From positions 48,678 through 112,677 of the forward strand of contig JACIYJ010000010.1 of assembly GCA_014360015.1 (NCBI GenBank): DNA of 64,000 nt, in the 5' to 3' direction. Shown here one piece after another: positions 18,157-26,987 of the stretch. How positions within the stretch are numbered: the stretch's first letter is position 1; each line of letters opens with the position of its first letter. The notes under the pieces are model-generated. The model had not been told where the DNA came from. It was given only the letters and a program-made list of their open reading frames with translations, and did not search any database. The translations under genes and the position numbers were made by a program. The stretch comes from Candidatus Aminicenantota bacterium (lineage in GTDB: Bacteria; Acidobacteriota; Aminicenantia; Aminicenantales; Saccharicenantaceae).

Positions 18157-19755
18157 ATGAAATTTTCATACACCCCGCTTTTTCCTCAATCCAAAGACAA
18201 CACCCGTTACTTTAAGCTAACGTCGGAATACATAAGAGAAATTAAGTATCGGAATAAAAGGTTTATCGAAGTAAAACCTGAAGCCCTGCGGCTGCTGGCC
18301 CGGGAGGCTTTCTCCAGAGTTAATTTTTATTTCCGGACCTCCCATCTGGAGAATCTGGCTTCTATTCTTGATGACCCAGAAGCCTCGGCTAACGATAAAT
18401 TTGTGGCTGCCATGTTACTAAAAAACGCCATTATTTCGGCTGAAGGGATTCTCCCTCTCTGCCAGGATACGGGAACAGCCAACATCATCGGCTACAAAGG
18501 AGAAAATGTGCTGACCGGTGCTGATGATGCCCGCTATCTCAGCCGCGGTGTGTTTGAGGCTTACTCTCGATTGAACCTGAGGGCCTCACAGAATGCGCCT
18601 CTTTCCATGCTCGACGAAGTAAATACCAGCACCAACTTGCCGGCTCAAATTGAAATTTACAGCACGCCTGGGCAGGAATATCACTTTCTGTTTGTGGCCA
18701 AAGGTGGTGGATCTTCCAACAAGACCGCACTTTATCAGGAGAATAAATCGCTGCTTAAAGATGAACAGACTCTGCTGGATTTTCTCAGAGAAAAGATAAA
18801 GGCCATCGGAGTGGCTGCCTGTCCGCCTTACCGGATAGCGGTGGTGGTCGGTGGTCTTTCGCCAGAGCTTACTTTAAAAACCGTCAAGCTGGCCACTACT
18901 GGCTACCTGGATAGTCTAGTAACTGGGCCATCAGGTCTGCCTCATGGTTACCGCGACCTGGAGTGGGAGAAAAAAGTTATGCAGATTGCCAGAGAAACCG
19001 GGCTGGGGGCTCAGTTTGGTGGAGTCGCTCTGGCGGTTGAAGCCCGGGTCATCAGGTTGCCAAGACACGGTGGGTCATTACCGGTAGGAATCGGTGTCAG
19101 CTGCAATGCTGACCGAAACCTAAAAGCTAAGATAAACCGAAATGGTGTCTTCATCGAAGCTCTGGATATGAACCCGGCGCGATTCCTTAAAAAGATTGAA
19201 GCTGTGGAACTCAAAAAAGCGCCTGAGATTAATTTAGACCAGCCGATGGATGACTTGGTGGCTGAACTTTCCAGATACCCGGTTGGCACTCGCCTCAGCC
19301 TTTCCGGGACGCTTATTGTTGCCAGGGACATAGCTCATCTCAGGCTGAAAAAAATGCTGGATGAAGGTAAACCCTTACCAGAGTACTTCAAGAAACACCC
19401 GGTTTATTATGCCGGACCGGCAAAAACACCAAAGGATATGCCGAGTGGAAGCTTTGGCCCGACCTCAGCCCAGAGGATGGATGCTTATGTCGAAGAATTT
19501 ATGAAAGTCGGGGCCTCCAAAGTCATGCTGGCCAAGGGGAATCGCTCAAAAAAAGTGGCTGAAGCCTGTAAAAAATATGGTGGCTTTTATCTTGGCACTA
19601 TCGGGGGAGCGGCGGCCCTGGTAGCTAAGGAGCACATCGTGTCTTCCGAACTGGTAGATTTTGAGGACCTGGGAATGGAAGCCATCAGGAAGATAGTGGT
19701 AAAAAATCTACCTGCTTTTATCATTTTTGATGATAAAGGTAATAAGCTTTATTAA
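18157..19755 (+). CDS. Class I (4Fe-4S) fumarase, probable mesaconase
   Basis: A 532-residue one-chain class I hydro-lyase containing both alpha and beta parts, like E. coli FumA. The three cysteines that hold the 4Fe-4S cluster are at C102 (L-P-L-C-Q-D-T-G), C222 (A-A-C-P-P-Y) and C316 (G-V-S-C-N-A-D). The beta part has G-P-T-S-A-Q-R-M-D and G-T-I-G-G-A-A-A-L. Class I fumarases can hydrate mesaconate to (S)-citramalate. Because this gene closes the mutase/ammonia-lyase operon, mesaconase is the likely main role, though fumarase activity is probably retained. The cluster is oxygen-sensitive, which fits an anaerobe. Confidence 0.88.
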   Translation: MKFSYTPLFPQSKDNTRYFKLTSEYIREIKYRNKRFIEVKPEALRLLAREAFSRVNFYFRTSHLENLASILDDPEASANDKFVAAMLLKNAIISAEGILPLCQDTGTANIIGYKGENVLTGADDARYLSRGVFEAYSRLNLRASQNAPLSMLDEVNTSTNLPAQIEIYSTPGQEYHFLFVAKGGGSSNKTALYQENKSLLKDEQTLLDFLREKIKAIGVAACPPYRIAVVVGGLSPELTLKTVKLATTGYLDSLVTGPSGLPHGYRDLEWEKKVMQIARETGLGAQFGGVALAVEARVIRLPRHGGSLPVGIGVSCNADRNLKAKINRNGVFIEALDMNPARFLKKIEAVELKKAPEINLDQPMDDLVAELSRYPVGTRLSLSGTLIVARDIAHLRLKKMLDEGKPLPEYFKKHPVYYAGPAKTPKDMPSGSFGPTSAQRMDAYVEEFMKVGASKVMLAKGNRSKKVAEACKKYGGFYLGTIGGAAALVAKEHIVSSELVDFEDLGMEAIRKIVVKNLPAFIIFDDKGNKLY

Positions 19756-20111
19756 CTGCCGGAGGATTATCCAGTTGATTTCCAATTGATTATTCAACCA
19801 ATCAAATAGCCAGAAAATTATACAGATTATAAAATTAAAATGAATCTAATTTTATCGTCTGCTATCAATTGCCACAATTGAACATAGCTTAAGAAAGTTG
19901 AGAGCCCTATCTGGGGGAACGGGGTTACTTTAAAATTTTTTATAATTGTTCTTTAATAAAAATTTACCTTTTTATGGCTTATGGGTGTACAATATAAATG
20001 TCAGATGGTACAGATTAAGGACAGATAAAATTGAGTGGTTTCTGGATTTAAGGGAAGAAATCTGAGGGTAGATGGCACAAATTATGCAGTAAGATAATTG
20101 AGGAGTGTAAA
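19756..20111. other. Intergenic region after the methylaspartate operon
   Basis: This AT-rich spacer of 356 bases lies between the fumarase gene and the FecR-like gene. I found no open frame or known RNA motif. A short GC-rich stretch at about 19901-19926 ending in G-runs, followed by A/T tracts, might mark the operon end but does not form a good hairpin. A GAGGAG ribosome site at 20101 belongs to the next gene. Confidence 0.4.
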
Positions 20112-22136
20112 ATGAAGAAAATAAATATTTTTGTGGCCATAACAGGTCTGGTGCTTTTAGTGGCTTTACAGCCGGCCCAGGCTGGGACAAAGCATTATAC
20201 CTTGGTTAGTGGTGAAAAAGATTTCTATTATGGCTTTATAAGTTACCTTCCTGAAGAACCTGGGGTGAAAGCCCCTGAAATTTTCCGGTCGGGACTTAGC
20301 GTGCCAGAAACAGCCCAGCTTAATTTTCCTCTGGTTCCAGGTGATGTGGTAGTTACCTATGATAAGCCCTTCGAAATTCAGTTTGATAGCGGAACTATAG
20401 TCCGACTCGGGACAAACAGTCAGCTGAAGATTGAAACCATTATGGCTCAAACTTTGAGCAGTGGAGATCAACTTTCTAACCTTTTCTTAGAAAAAGGCAG
20501 TCTGTATCTAATGTATACAGCCTACAATTCCTGGGAAATATTCCAGCTTCTGACTCCAACTGCTGCTTTGAAGATGAAGAACCACACAGTTATTTTGGCC
20601 CAGGTGGCTGAAAATGGCGAAACAAGATTGATGCTTAGGGAAGGCAAAGGTAATCTTCTTTTTGGTCCCTCCAGTGACCGGCTGAAGTCAATAACTATTA
20701 AGAAGGGAGAAAGCCTGGTAGTTAGAGCTGACAATCAGGTAGAAAAAACAGCTGGCTTTCCGGAGCTTTCTGATTTTGAAGCCTGGAATAAGGACCTGAA
20801 TAAGAATTTTCTGGAATTGCATAAAGGAATAACGCCTTTACCCAAACCTATCCAGAAACTTCCACCAGCAGTTTTTTATTTTGCTCAGAACTATGCCAAC
20901 AAATACGGGCAGTGGATCTGGAATGATTTTTATGGGTATGTCTGGCGTCCCTATTACAACGACGTCTATCCCTGGGGAAACTGGTCTCCATATTTTTATG
21001 GGCGCTGGACCTATGTTAATGGGTCGCTTTTCTGGGTGCCAGAAGAACCCTGGGGCTGGGTGCCATATCATCTGGGTATATGGCAGTGGGATAAAAAACT
21101 GGGCTGGGTCTGGATTCCCGGGTCAGTTTTTGCTCCAGCCTGGGTTGATTGGGAGTTCTTCTTTGGTTTTTATAGCTGGAGACCATGGACGATGATGGAC
21201 TGGCTGTTTTATGACTATTCCGGGATAAGTTACTATTATTTGTACACTGGTGCAGTGGGTGATGGAGTTCCGGTTGAAGGTGGTGGACAGCTTCCTGATG
21301 TCAAACAGATTAATAAAATTAGAAAAGACCAGCTCAAAAAGCCGCAATCCAGTACTCTTCCTGTCCCAGGCGAATATAAATCAATCCTGAAAAATCTTTC
21401 TAAAGCCATAGAGAAGGGAAATCCGAAAATTATAGAGCGAATATCGGTCAGGCCGCCGGAACCGGTGGTAATTAAAAGAGAGGACCTGGGAAGCAGTGAT
21501 CTGAGTGGGAGAATAATTCCGACCAGAGAAGTGTTAAAGAAACTCAATCAGGAAAAAGCTGCTCAAAACCAGAAATCACCAACAGTCAGAACTCCTGGAG
21601 CTGAGAAGCTGGCCATCATTGATTATTTAAAAGCCAGAACACCGGCTCCCGCAACCAGGTCTTTGGAAAAATCCGGACAGAATATAAGGAAAGGTGCTGG
21701 AGAAAATGTTCCAACTCCAACAGCTGACATGGCTGGCCGTCTGCTTCCGGGGTCTAAACAGGAGGGAGAAACGGCTGAAGCTCAACGTCCTGGTTCCGGT
21801 CTGACTGTCCGATTTCGGGATTGGAACCCTGATTTAAAAGTGGCCCGTCAGCTCGGAGTCCAGGTGGCCTATGACAGCACCAGGAATTCTATAGTCTTGC
21901 CCGAGCTTCGTCTCAGCTCAAAAGAAGCCAGAGAAATGAGGTTAAGAGTTACCCCGGATGGTATCGTTAAACTTGGACCTTCATCGGAGTCTTTCCCGGA
22001 ATCAGGTTCTGGCTTCTATGGTAACTCTGGCAATACCAGCACCTCTCAACCCAGAACCGTTTCTACCAGGAAAACCGCCACTGCTTCATCCGGTTCTTCC
22101 GGAAATACCTCTAATTCCGGGCGAGAAAAACATTAA
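20112..22136 (+). CDS. Secreted FecR-domain protein with Trp/Tyr-rich DUF6600-like repeats
   Basis: 674 residues with a signal peptide (about 1-24, ending A-Q-A). A FecR-like beta domain (about 85-225) is followed by an extremely Trp/Tyr-rich block (about 255-385) with repeated W-G-W-V-P-Y and W-x-W-I-P motifs, as in DUF6600 proteins. The C-terminal third is basic, Pro/Ser/Thr-rich and probably disordered. It is likely a periplasmic or surface protein. The FecR part suggests binding or sensing, but there is no ECF sigma or TonB receptor beside it. Function is not known. Confidence 0.7.
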   Translation: MKKINIFVAITGLVLLVALQPAQAGTKHYTLVSGEKDFYYGFISYLPEEPGVKAPEIFRSGLSVPETAQLNFPLVPGDVVVTYDKPFEIQFDSGTIVRLGTNSQLKIETIMAQTLSSGDQLSNLFLEKGSLYLMYTAYNSWEIFQLLTPTAALKMKNHTVILAQVAENGETRLMLREGKGNLLFGPSSDRLKSITIKKGESLVVRADNQVEKTAGFPELSDFEAWNKDLNKNFLELHKGITPLPKPIQKLPPAVFYFAQNYANKYGQWIWNDFYGYVWRPYYNDVYPWGNWSPYFYGRWTYVNGSLFWVPEEPWGWVPYHLGIWQWDKKLGWVWIPGSVFAPAWVDWEFFFGFYSWRPWTMMDWLFYDYSGISYYYLYTGAVGDGVPVEGGGQLPDVKQINKIRKDQLKKPQSSTLPVPGEYKSILKNLSKAIEKGNPKIIERISVRPPEPVVIKREDLGSSDLSGRIIPTREVLKKLNQEKAAQNQKSPTVRTPGAEKLAIIDYLKARTPAPATRSLEKSGQNIRKGAGENVPTPTADMAGRLLPGSKQEGETAEAQRPGSGLTVRFRDWNPDLKVARQLGVQVAYDSTRNSIVLPELRLSSKEAREMRLRVTPDGIVKLGPSSESFPESGSGFYGNSGNTSTSQPRTVSTRKTATASSGSSGNTSNSGREKH

Positions 22137-22337
22137 GTTCTGGAGAATAACCGGACTGAGGCTGACAAAAAGCAGCGGAGTGAAGCAGTTTTTCTTGAAA
22201 AATTGTAAAATTGTAAGGACCAGTGTTTAAACTCCATTTCCTGTTTTGAAATTTAGCCTTTTTTGATTAAAATTACTAAAACGTGCAGAAATTCTTGTTA
22301 ACTTTTTAAAAGCAGCCTGACAACAAAAGGAGGAAAG

Positions 22338-23219
22338 ATGAAGTCTGGTTTTGTGGCTGTAGTCGGCAAACCCAACTCGGGCAAATCTACCCTGATCAAT
22401 GCCCTTATTGGCAGGAAAATAAGCATAGTTTCAGAAAAACCTCAGACGACCCGTTTTAAGCTCCGGGGAATCCTGACCCTGCCTGAAGCTCAGATTGTCT
22501 TTGTGGATACCCCGGGCTTCCATCAGCCGAAAGATGCCCTGGGCCAGTACCTGAACTCTCAGGTCACCGGCACCATTAAGGAAGTTGACCTGGTCCTGTT
22601 CCTGGTTGATGCCTCAAGCGAAATAACGGATGAAGACAGGCAGCTGGCAGATGAGATTAAAAAAAGCAACCTGCCCTGCCTTGTGGTTCTGACCAAAAAA
22701 GACCTCTGCTTAGAAGAGCAAATAGAAGAGGCCAGGAAATCAGTTGAGCAAATGCTAACACCCAATGACTGGATTAGTCTTTCGGCAGTTGAGAGGGAAG
22801 GCCTGGATGAGCTGATTTTAAAAATAATTTCTTTCTTACCCGAAGGGCCAGCACTTTATCCTGAAGACATGGTGACTGACTATCCGTTGACTATCCAGGC
22901 GGCTGAGATCGTCAGAGAAAAAGTTCTGACTCATACCTATCAGGAAGTTCCGCATTCTGTGGCTGTGGAAATACTCAGAATTGAAGAAAGGCCGGAGAAA
23001 AATCTTCTGGAGATATATGCCGAGATTTATGTGGAGAAGGATTCTCAGAAAAAGATTGTCATCGGCAAAGAGGGTTCGATGATTAAAAAAATTGGCACTG
23101 AAGCCCGCCAGGAACTGGAGTTTTTAACTGGCAAAAAAATATTCCTTGACCTGCATGTCAAGGTTAAAGAAAAGTGGCGGGAAAAGGAATCTTTCGTCAA
23201 GAAAATTTACCGGTCATAA
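22338..23219 (+). CDS. era: GTPase Era
   Basis: A 293-residue GTPase that binds 16S rRNA and helps mature the 30S subunit. G-domain motifs are G10-K-P-N-S-G-K-S17, a T-T switch I region, D-T-P-G-F, and T-K-K-D. The C-terminal KH domain (about 200-290) has V-I-G-K-E-G-S-M-I-K-K-I. Length is normal. The start has an AAAGGAGG site. It is a standalone gene here. Confidence 0.96.
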   Translation: MKSGFVAVVGKPNSGKSTLINALIGRKISIVSEKPQTTRFKLRGILTLPEAQIVFVDTPGFHQPKDALGQYLNSQVTGTIKEVDLVLFLVDASSEITDEDRQLADEIKKSNLPCLVVLTKKDLCLEEQIEEARKSVEQMLTPNDWISLSAVEREGLDELILKIISFLPEGPALYPEDMVTDYPLTIQAAEIVREKVLTHTYQEVPHSVAVEILRIEERPEKNLLEIYAEIYVEKDSQKKIVIGKEGSMIKKIGTEARQELEFLTGKKIFLDLHVKVKEKWREKESFVKKIYRS

Positions 23220-23268
23220 TGTTTGCGGCTCGACCTTAGCCAGGTAAGACAATCAGAAAATAACCCAA

Positions 23269-23661
23269 TCAATCAGCTATCCTAACCAGAAGACAGGTAC
23301 TGTAGATGACGGCTATACCGTTGGCTTGAAGGACGTCTATGGCTGCTTCTGACTCAGCTCCAGGCTGTAACCAGACATATTTAAATCCTGCCCTTACAGC
23401 TTGCGCAGCTATCTTTTCGGTAATTTCCGGTGGGGTAATGACCACAGCTGCTTTTACGGACTCGGGCAAACTCCTGAGCTCTGGATAGCAGGGGTCGCCA
23501 TCAATGGAGCTGGTCTTAGGGTTGATAGCATAGACTTTATAGCCAGCAGATTTCAGCTTTTTATAAACTATGAAGCCGTATTTGGCCGGACTTCTGGAAG
23601 CTCCGACCACAGCAATTTCTTTCTGACCCAAAAATTCTTCGATGGCCTGACTTTCAGGCAC
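23269..23661 (-). CDS. CoA-binding (Rossmann) domain protein
   Basis: A protein of 130 residues consisting of one CoA-binding domain: V-V-G-A-S-R-S-P-A-K-Y-G near residue 19, then Y-A-I-N-P and V-I-T-P-P-E, then Y-V-W-L-Q-P-G-A-E-S near the end. This corresponds to the N-terminal fold of succinyl-CoA synthetase alpha. Stand-alone versions are common, and their role (CoA or nucleotide binding) is not settled. It is convergent with era with a 49-base gap. Confidence 0.85.
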   Translation of the reverse strand: MPESQAIEEFLGQKEIAVVGASRSPAKYGFIVYKKLKSAGYKVYAINPKTSSIDGDPCYPELRSLPESVKAAVVITPPEITEKIAAQAVRAGFKYVWLQPGAESEAAIDVLQANGIAVIYSTCLLVRIAD

Positions 23662-23901
23662 ATAAATCTCCTTCGATTAAGTCTAAAATATATTTTATAT
23701 CAGGAAAGGGCTTAAAAAAAGGCTCCCATCTTCCTTTTGCCCTGTGCCTCCACCTGACATATAGTTAGGGTTACCAAATTTTACTCTTGCAGAAAAAAAG
23801 TTAAAAAAGTTAAAAAAATTTAGCACATCTGTTTCAGAGGGGATAATGTTACAGACCACCACGACCGAATGAGTTTGGTAAGATTCCTGAAAGACATCTG
23901 G

Positions 23902-26280
23902 TTAAAAATCCAGGGTTTTGTTCCGGGCTGGTTTAAAAACCCAGGATTCTCCATCCCAGAATTTGATTTTCTCCTTGAGTATTTTGAGTTCAGTCAGGGC
24001 ATGGAAAGGCAGGACGCCAGAGATAACCAGTTCTTTAACTTTTTCGGTCATAAGGTCGACAGGTCTGGAAAATATAGGATTAAGTTGAAAGTCAAAGTTG
24101 TATTTCATTTCATAATCAATATCTTTGCTGTATTCTGTAATAGTTACTTCCAGGTTCTTGTCTTCTCTGGAGATTTCGACCATCTTGACGTAATTTCGAA
24201 TAGCCATGGCTCTATTCAGAGTGGTCCTGGGGAAAAGCAGATAGAATTCCTGGGTTCCGGCCGGTAAATCCTTGAATTGAAATTCAGGCGTTCCGCTGGC
24301 CGGAGAACAGCCGGCAATCTTTCTGGGGTCGAGGACAACCAGACAGGCTGCCTGGAAATCATTATTGGTGCCGCCGAGAACTATTTCTTTCCAGCCATCG
24401 CCGTCCAGGTCTTCGATAATCAGAGCCTCCTGACTCAAATAACCAGCATTCCAGTATTCTCCGATTAATTCTCCTCGGGCATTAAGTACGGAAATCTGAG
24501 TCGGATACCAGGTGGAGTGGTTTGAGAGGATCAGAATAGACTTTTCCGAAGAATCATTCTGAAGCTGGGCTACTTCAAAAATCCTGATCACAAAATTATT
24601 CGAAAATTCATCGGTCGGGGTCTTTATTCTTTTCCCGGGTCGATATTGCCATAGAAGTTTTCCCGTCTGACTGAAGCAAAACAGTTCACAACTTGGCTTT
24701 TCGTCGCTCTTATAATTACCGGCCACCAGAATTTCTTCCCGACCATCAGCATTGAGATCGACAAACTTCTGAAGCAGGCTCTGCGAGTCAAAAGGCTTGG
24801 GCAGCTTATATAACCATAAAAGTTGCCTTTCCTGATTGAGAGCGAAAAGATTGTTCTCGTGGACTTCGAGCACCACCGGGTGGCGAATTTTCCAGAAGTG
24901 CAGGGCCGGATTTTTGTTTATCACAATCAAAGAGACTGTAATCATACCAACGATTAACGAACCGGCCAGCAGTCGCCTGAGAGTGAATTTTTTTCTTTTC
25001 GTAATCCAGGGGATTAGAGGGGCTATTGTTTTAGCACACACTCGGTCATCCCTGAGGATTTCCTCCAAGCTGCTAATTCCGATGAGTTCCAGTCTTCTCC
25101 AGGGATGTCTTGAAAGCAATTTATAAAGAAACATACTGGCTTCTTTGAGATTGCCAGCAGGAATAACCAGATAGCGCAAACCTGAATAAAAAGCCGCCTT
25201 TATCTTTAATTCCAGAGCTTCAGGGTCAATTCTCAACACCCCGCCGTTCAGGTCAATTTTCCCGGTATAGGCTGCTTCCTTAGAGAAGAAGAAGCATAAC
25301 CGGCTTTCGTTGGTTATGAGTTTCTGAGTTAAAGCCAGGAGAGCCAGAGGCAGGCCGATGCTTTCGCCAGAGTAAAGAAATCTTTTTTCAGTAAAAGAAA
25401 ATGATAAGGCACAGGGAGGAAGGACAAGCTGAAAAAGGTTTTTGATCAGGTAATCTGCTGCTTCTAAAGCGTCAGCAGCACAGTGATAGATTTCGTCTTT
25501 TTGAAAAGGTGAAGTGTTGTAAAACCTGAAAAGATTGTGACCGTCAGAAGCTACGGACCTTCGGCAGTGGCTTTCTAACAGAACTAATTTAGCCTTGTCT
25601 GGAACCTGAAGGAGACCCCGTCTTTCAACCAGACAGCAGTAAATACTGTCAGAGCTCTTGCCGGTGAATTTTTTCCATTTTTCCAGAATAAGTTCTTTAT
25701 CAGAGGACAAATCCGTTTGATGGTTGAACCGGTCGAAGAAAGCTCTGACCATCTCCAGGTTGGAATTATAGCTCTTCTTTATTTCCAGAACTTCCGGAAC
25801 AGTTACCTCTTTCTTTTCTTCCAGCACAGATTCCAGATTGTCCAGAGAGTCTTTTTCTGCGACCAGTTGTTTCTTGATTAAAGTTCTCCAACCTTCCTCC
25901 AGTTCTCCGAGATAAAAATGATTAAGAGCCAGGTGAAAAAGGAGGTTGGTCAGGGCTTCTTTGAAAAGTTGTTTATCGATTTTCTCGGTAAATCGGCGGT
26001 AAAGATTCAGTCCGGTGTTCAGGTAAGATTGAAGCTCTTCAGGCGGAGCCGGGTCTGGTTGGAAGTTGGCTGTCAGGAAGAAAAACATTCCAGAAATCTG
26101 AAGATGAAAAGAATAGGTAAGATCTTCAGGTAAATCGCTGGTTTCCCTGATAAAATTGCAGATGAGTTTGACTTTTGCCTGATCATCTGGGGCTAAGGAA
26201 ATGTTTGACAGGGTCTGGTTAAAAAGATTTTCCAGATAAATAGGCGATAGACTGGATGAGTCTTTTTTCTGATTATTCAT
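23902..26280 (-). CDS. Lon-like Ser/Lys protease domain, membrane helix, FG-GAP-like C-terminus
   Basis: 792 residues. The N-terminal 230 residues are helical and unrecognised. Residues about 230-410 resemble the proteolytic domain of Lon: G-E-S307-I-G-L-P-L-A-L, then A-Y-T-G-K-I-D-L-N-G-G-V-L, then E-L-K359-I-K-A-A-F-Y-S-G and V-I-P-A-G-N. Ser307 and Lys359 line up with the Lon catalytic dyad. No AAA+ module is present. A membrane helix (about 436-454) follows, and the rest carries calcium-type repeats D-L-N-A-D-G-R-E-E (508-516) and D-L-D-G-D-G-W-K-E, as in FG-GAP/VCBS propellers. The topology implies a cytoplasmic protease and an outside sensor. It is the last gene of three, overlapping its neighbour by 8 bases. 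Function is unknown. Confidence 0.65.
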   Translation of the reverse strand: MNNQKKDSSSLSPIYLENLFNQTLSNISLAPDDQAKVKLICNFIRETSDLPEDLTYSFHLQISGMFFFLTANFQPDPAPPEELQSYLNTGLNLYRRFTEKIDKQLFKEALTNLLFHLALNHFYLGELEEGWRTLIKKQLVAEKDSLDNLESVLEEKKEVTVPEVLEIKKSYNSNLEMVRAFFDRFNHQTDLSSDKELILEKWKKFTGKSSDSIYCCLVERRGLLQVPDKAKLVLLESHCRRSVASDGHNLFRFYNTSPFQKDEIYHCAADALEAADYLIKNLFQLVLPPCALSFSFTEKRFLYSGESIGLPLALLALTQKLITNESRLCFFFSKEAAYTGKIDLNGGVLRIDPEALELKIKAAFYSGLRYLVIPAGNLKEASMFLYKLLSRHPWRRLELIGISSLEEILRDDRVCAKTIAPLIPWITKRKKFTLRRLLAGSLIVGMITVSLIVINKNPALHFWKIRHPVVLEVHENNLFALNQERQLLWLYKLPKPFDSQSLLQKFVDLNADGREEILVAGNYKSDEKPSCELFCFSQTGKLLWQYRPGKRIKTPTDEFSNNFVIRIFEVAQLQNDSSEKSILILSNHSTWYPTQISVLNARGELIGEYWNAGYLSQEALIIEDLDGDGWKEIVLGGTNNDFQAACLVVLDPRKIAGCSPASGTPEFQFKDLPAGTQEFYLLFPRTTLNRAMAIRNYVKMVEISREDKNLEVTITEYSKDIDYEMKYNFDFQLNPIFSRPVDLMTEKVKELVISGVLPFHALTELKILKEKIKFWDGESWVFKPARNKTLDF

Positions 26281-26971
26281 ACAGATTTATCTGAAAAACT
26301 TCAGAATTTTCAGGTGGTTCAAAAATAGCCAGTCCTTTCTGAGGGACAGCTACCAGAATTTCAAGCTCGTTAATCACCAGGGCTATTTTTTTTATCTCCA
26401 CATTGTCTGGAAGATTAGTAGCCTGAACTTTCAATATTCTGCTTTTCTCTCCAGAAAAGAATTCAACCCTAAGTTCTATTCCTTCGAAGTCACCCGTGGC
26501 ATAACGGGGCCGAAGTGTAACTGAAAGTGGGCTGGTAGCAGGGTCCAGGTCAAAAATGGCTGAAGGCGGACAAAGGCTGGCTTTTATCTGAGACAAATCC
26601 AGATCAATCTGGCCCAGATAAACCCGACCATGAGCGTCGGTCAGGTAGTCCCGGTGGAGGTTGTCTAAGCAAACAAAAACATATTGGTATTTTTCTTTCT
26701 CAGGATGGAGAAGATGGGCTTCTAAGTCTCCCTTAATATTGTCCCTGAGTATTCTGAGCAGATAGCTTTCGTCCGAAGAGGATAAGGTGACTTTTTCCGC
26801 ATAAAACTCAAAGGATGGTAAGCCTTCAAAACCCAGAAGGTGAGGAAAGGGTGAAGACTGGCTTTTCCTGAGGTATAGATTTATCCTGTTCTTAAAGTTG
26901 ACTGAATGGCTGAGGGAATTACAGAAATGAAGGATGTCTTTTTTTTCTAAGGTTTTAAAATTTTTTCCCAT
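26273..26971 (-). CDS. Unknown protein, middle gene of Lon-like operon
   Basis: A protein of 232 residues that I do not recognise. The N-terminal half is mixed alpha/beta with charged helices. The middle has a beta-rich stretch where T-D-A-H-G-R-V-Y-L-G-Q-I-D-L-D-L resembles a carboxypeptidase-regulatory-like or Ig-like strand pair, and no signal peptide or membrane helix is visible. It starts 16 bases after the upstream gene and overlaps the protease gene by 8 bases, so all three are almost certainly co-expressed and may form a complex. An adaptor or anti-sigma-like role is only a guess. Confidence 0.6.
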   Translation of the reverse strand: MGKNFKTLEKKDILHFCNSLSHSVNFKNRINLYLRKSQSSPFPHLLGFEGLPSFEFYAEKVTLSSSDESYLLRILRDNIKGDLEAHLLHPEKEKYQYVFVCLDNLHRDYLTDAHGRVYLGQIDLDLSQIKASLCPPSAIFDLDPATSPLSVTLRPRYATGDFEGIELRVEFFSGEKSRILKVQATNLPDNVEIKKIALVINELEILVAVPQKGLAIFEPPENSEVFQINLYE

Positions 26972-26987
26972 CTATCCCCCTGTTTAT

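Noticed and set aside
19890..19930. G-rich segment considered as a riboswitch or terminator after the fumarase gene
   Set aside because: It does not fit the conserved cores of riboswitches I can recall and cannot form a stable GC stem followed by a T-run.
22559..22765. Minus-strand frame inside era
   Set aside because: Antisense shadow of the GTPase domain with no ribosome site or recognisable motif.
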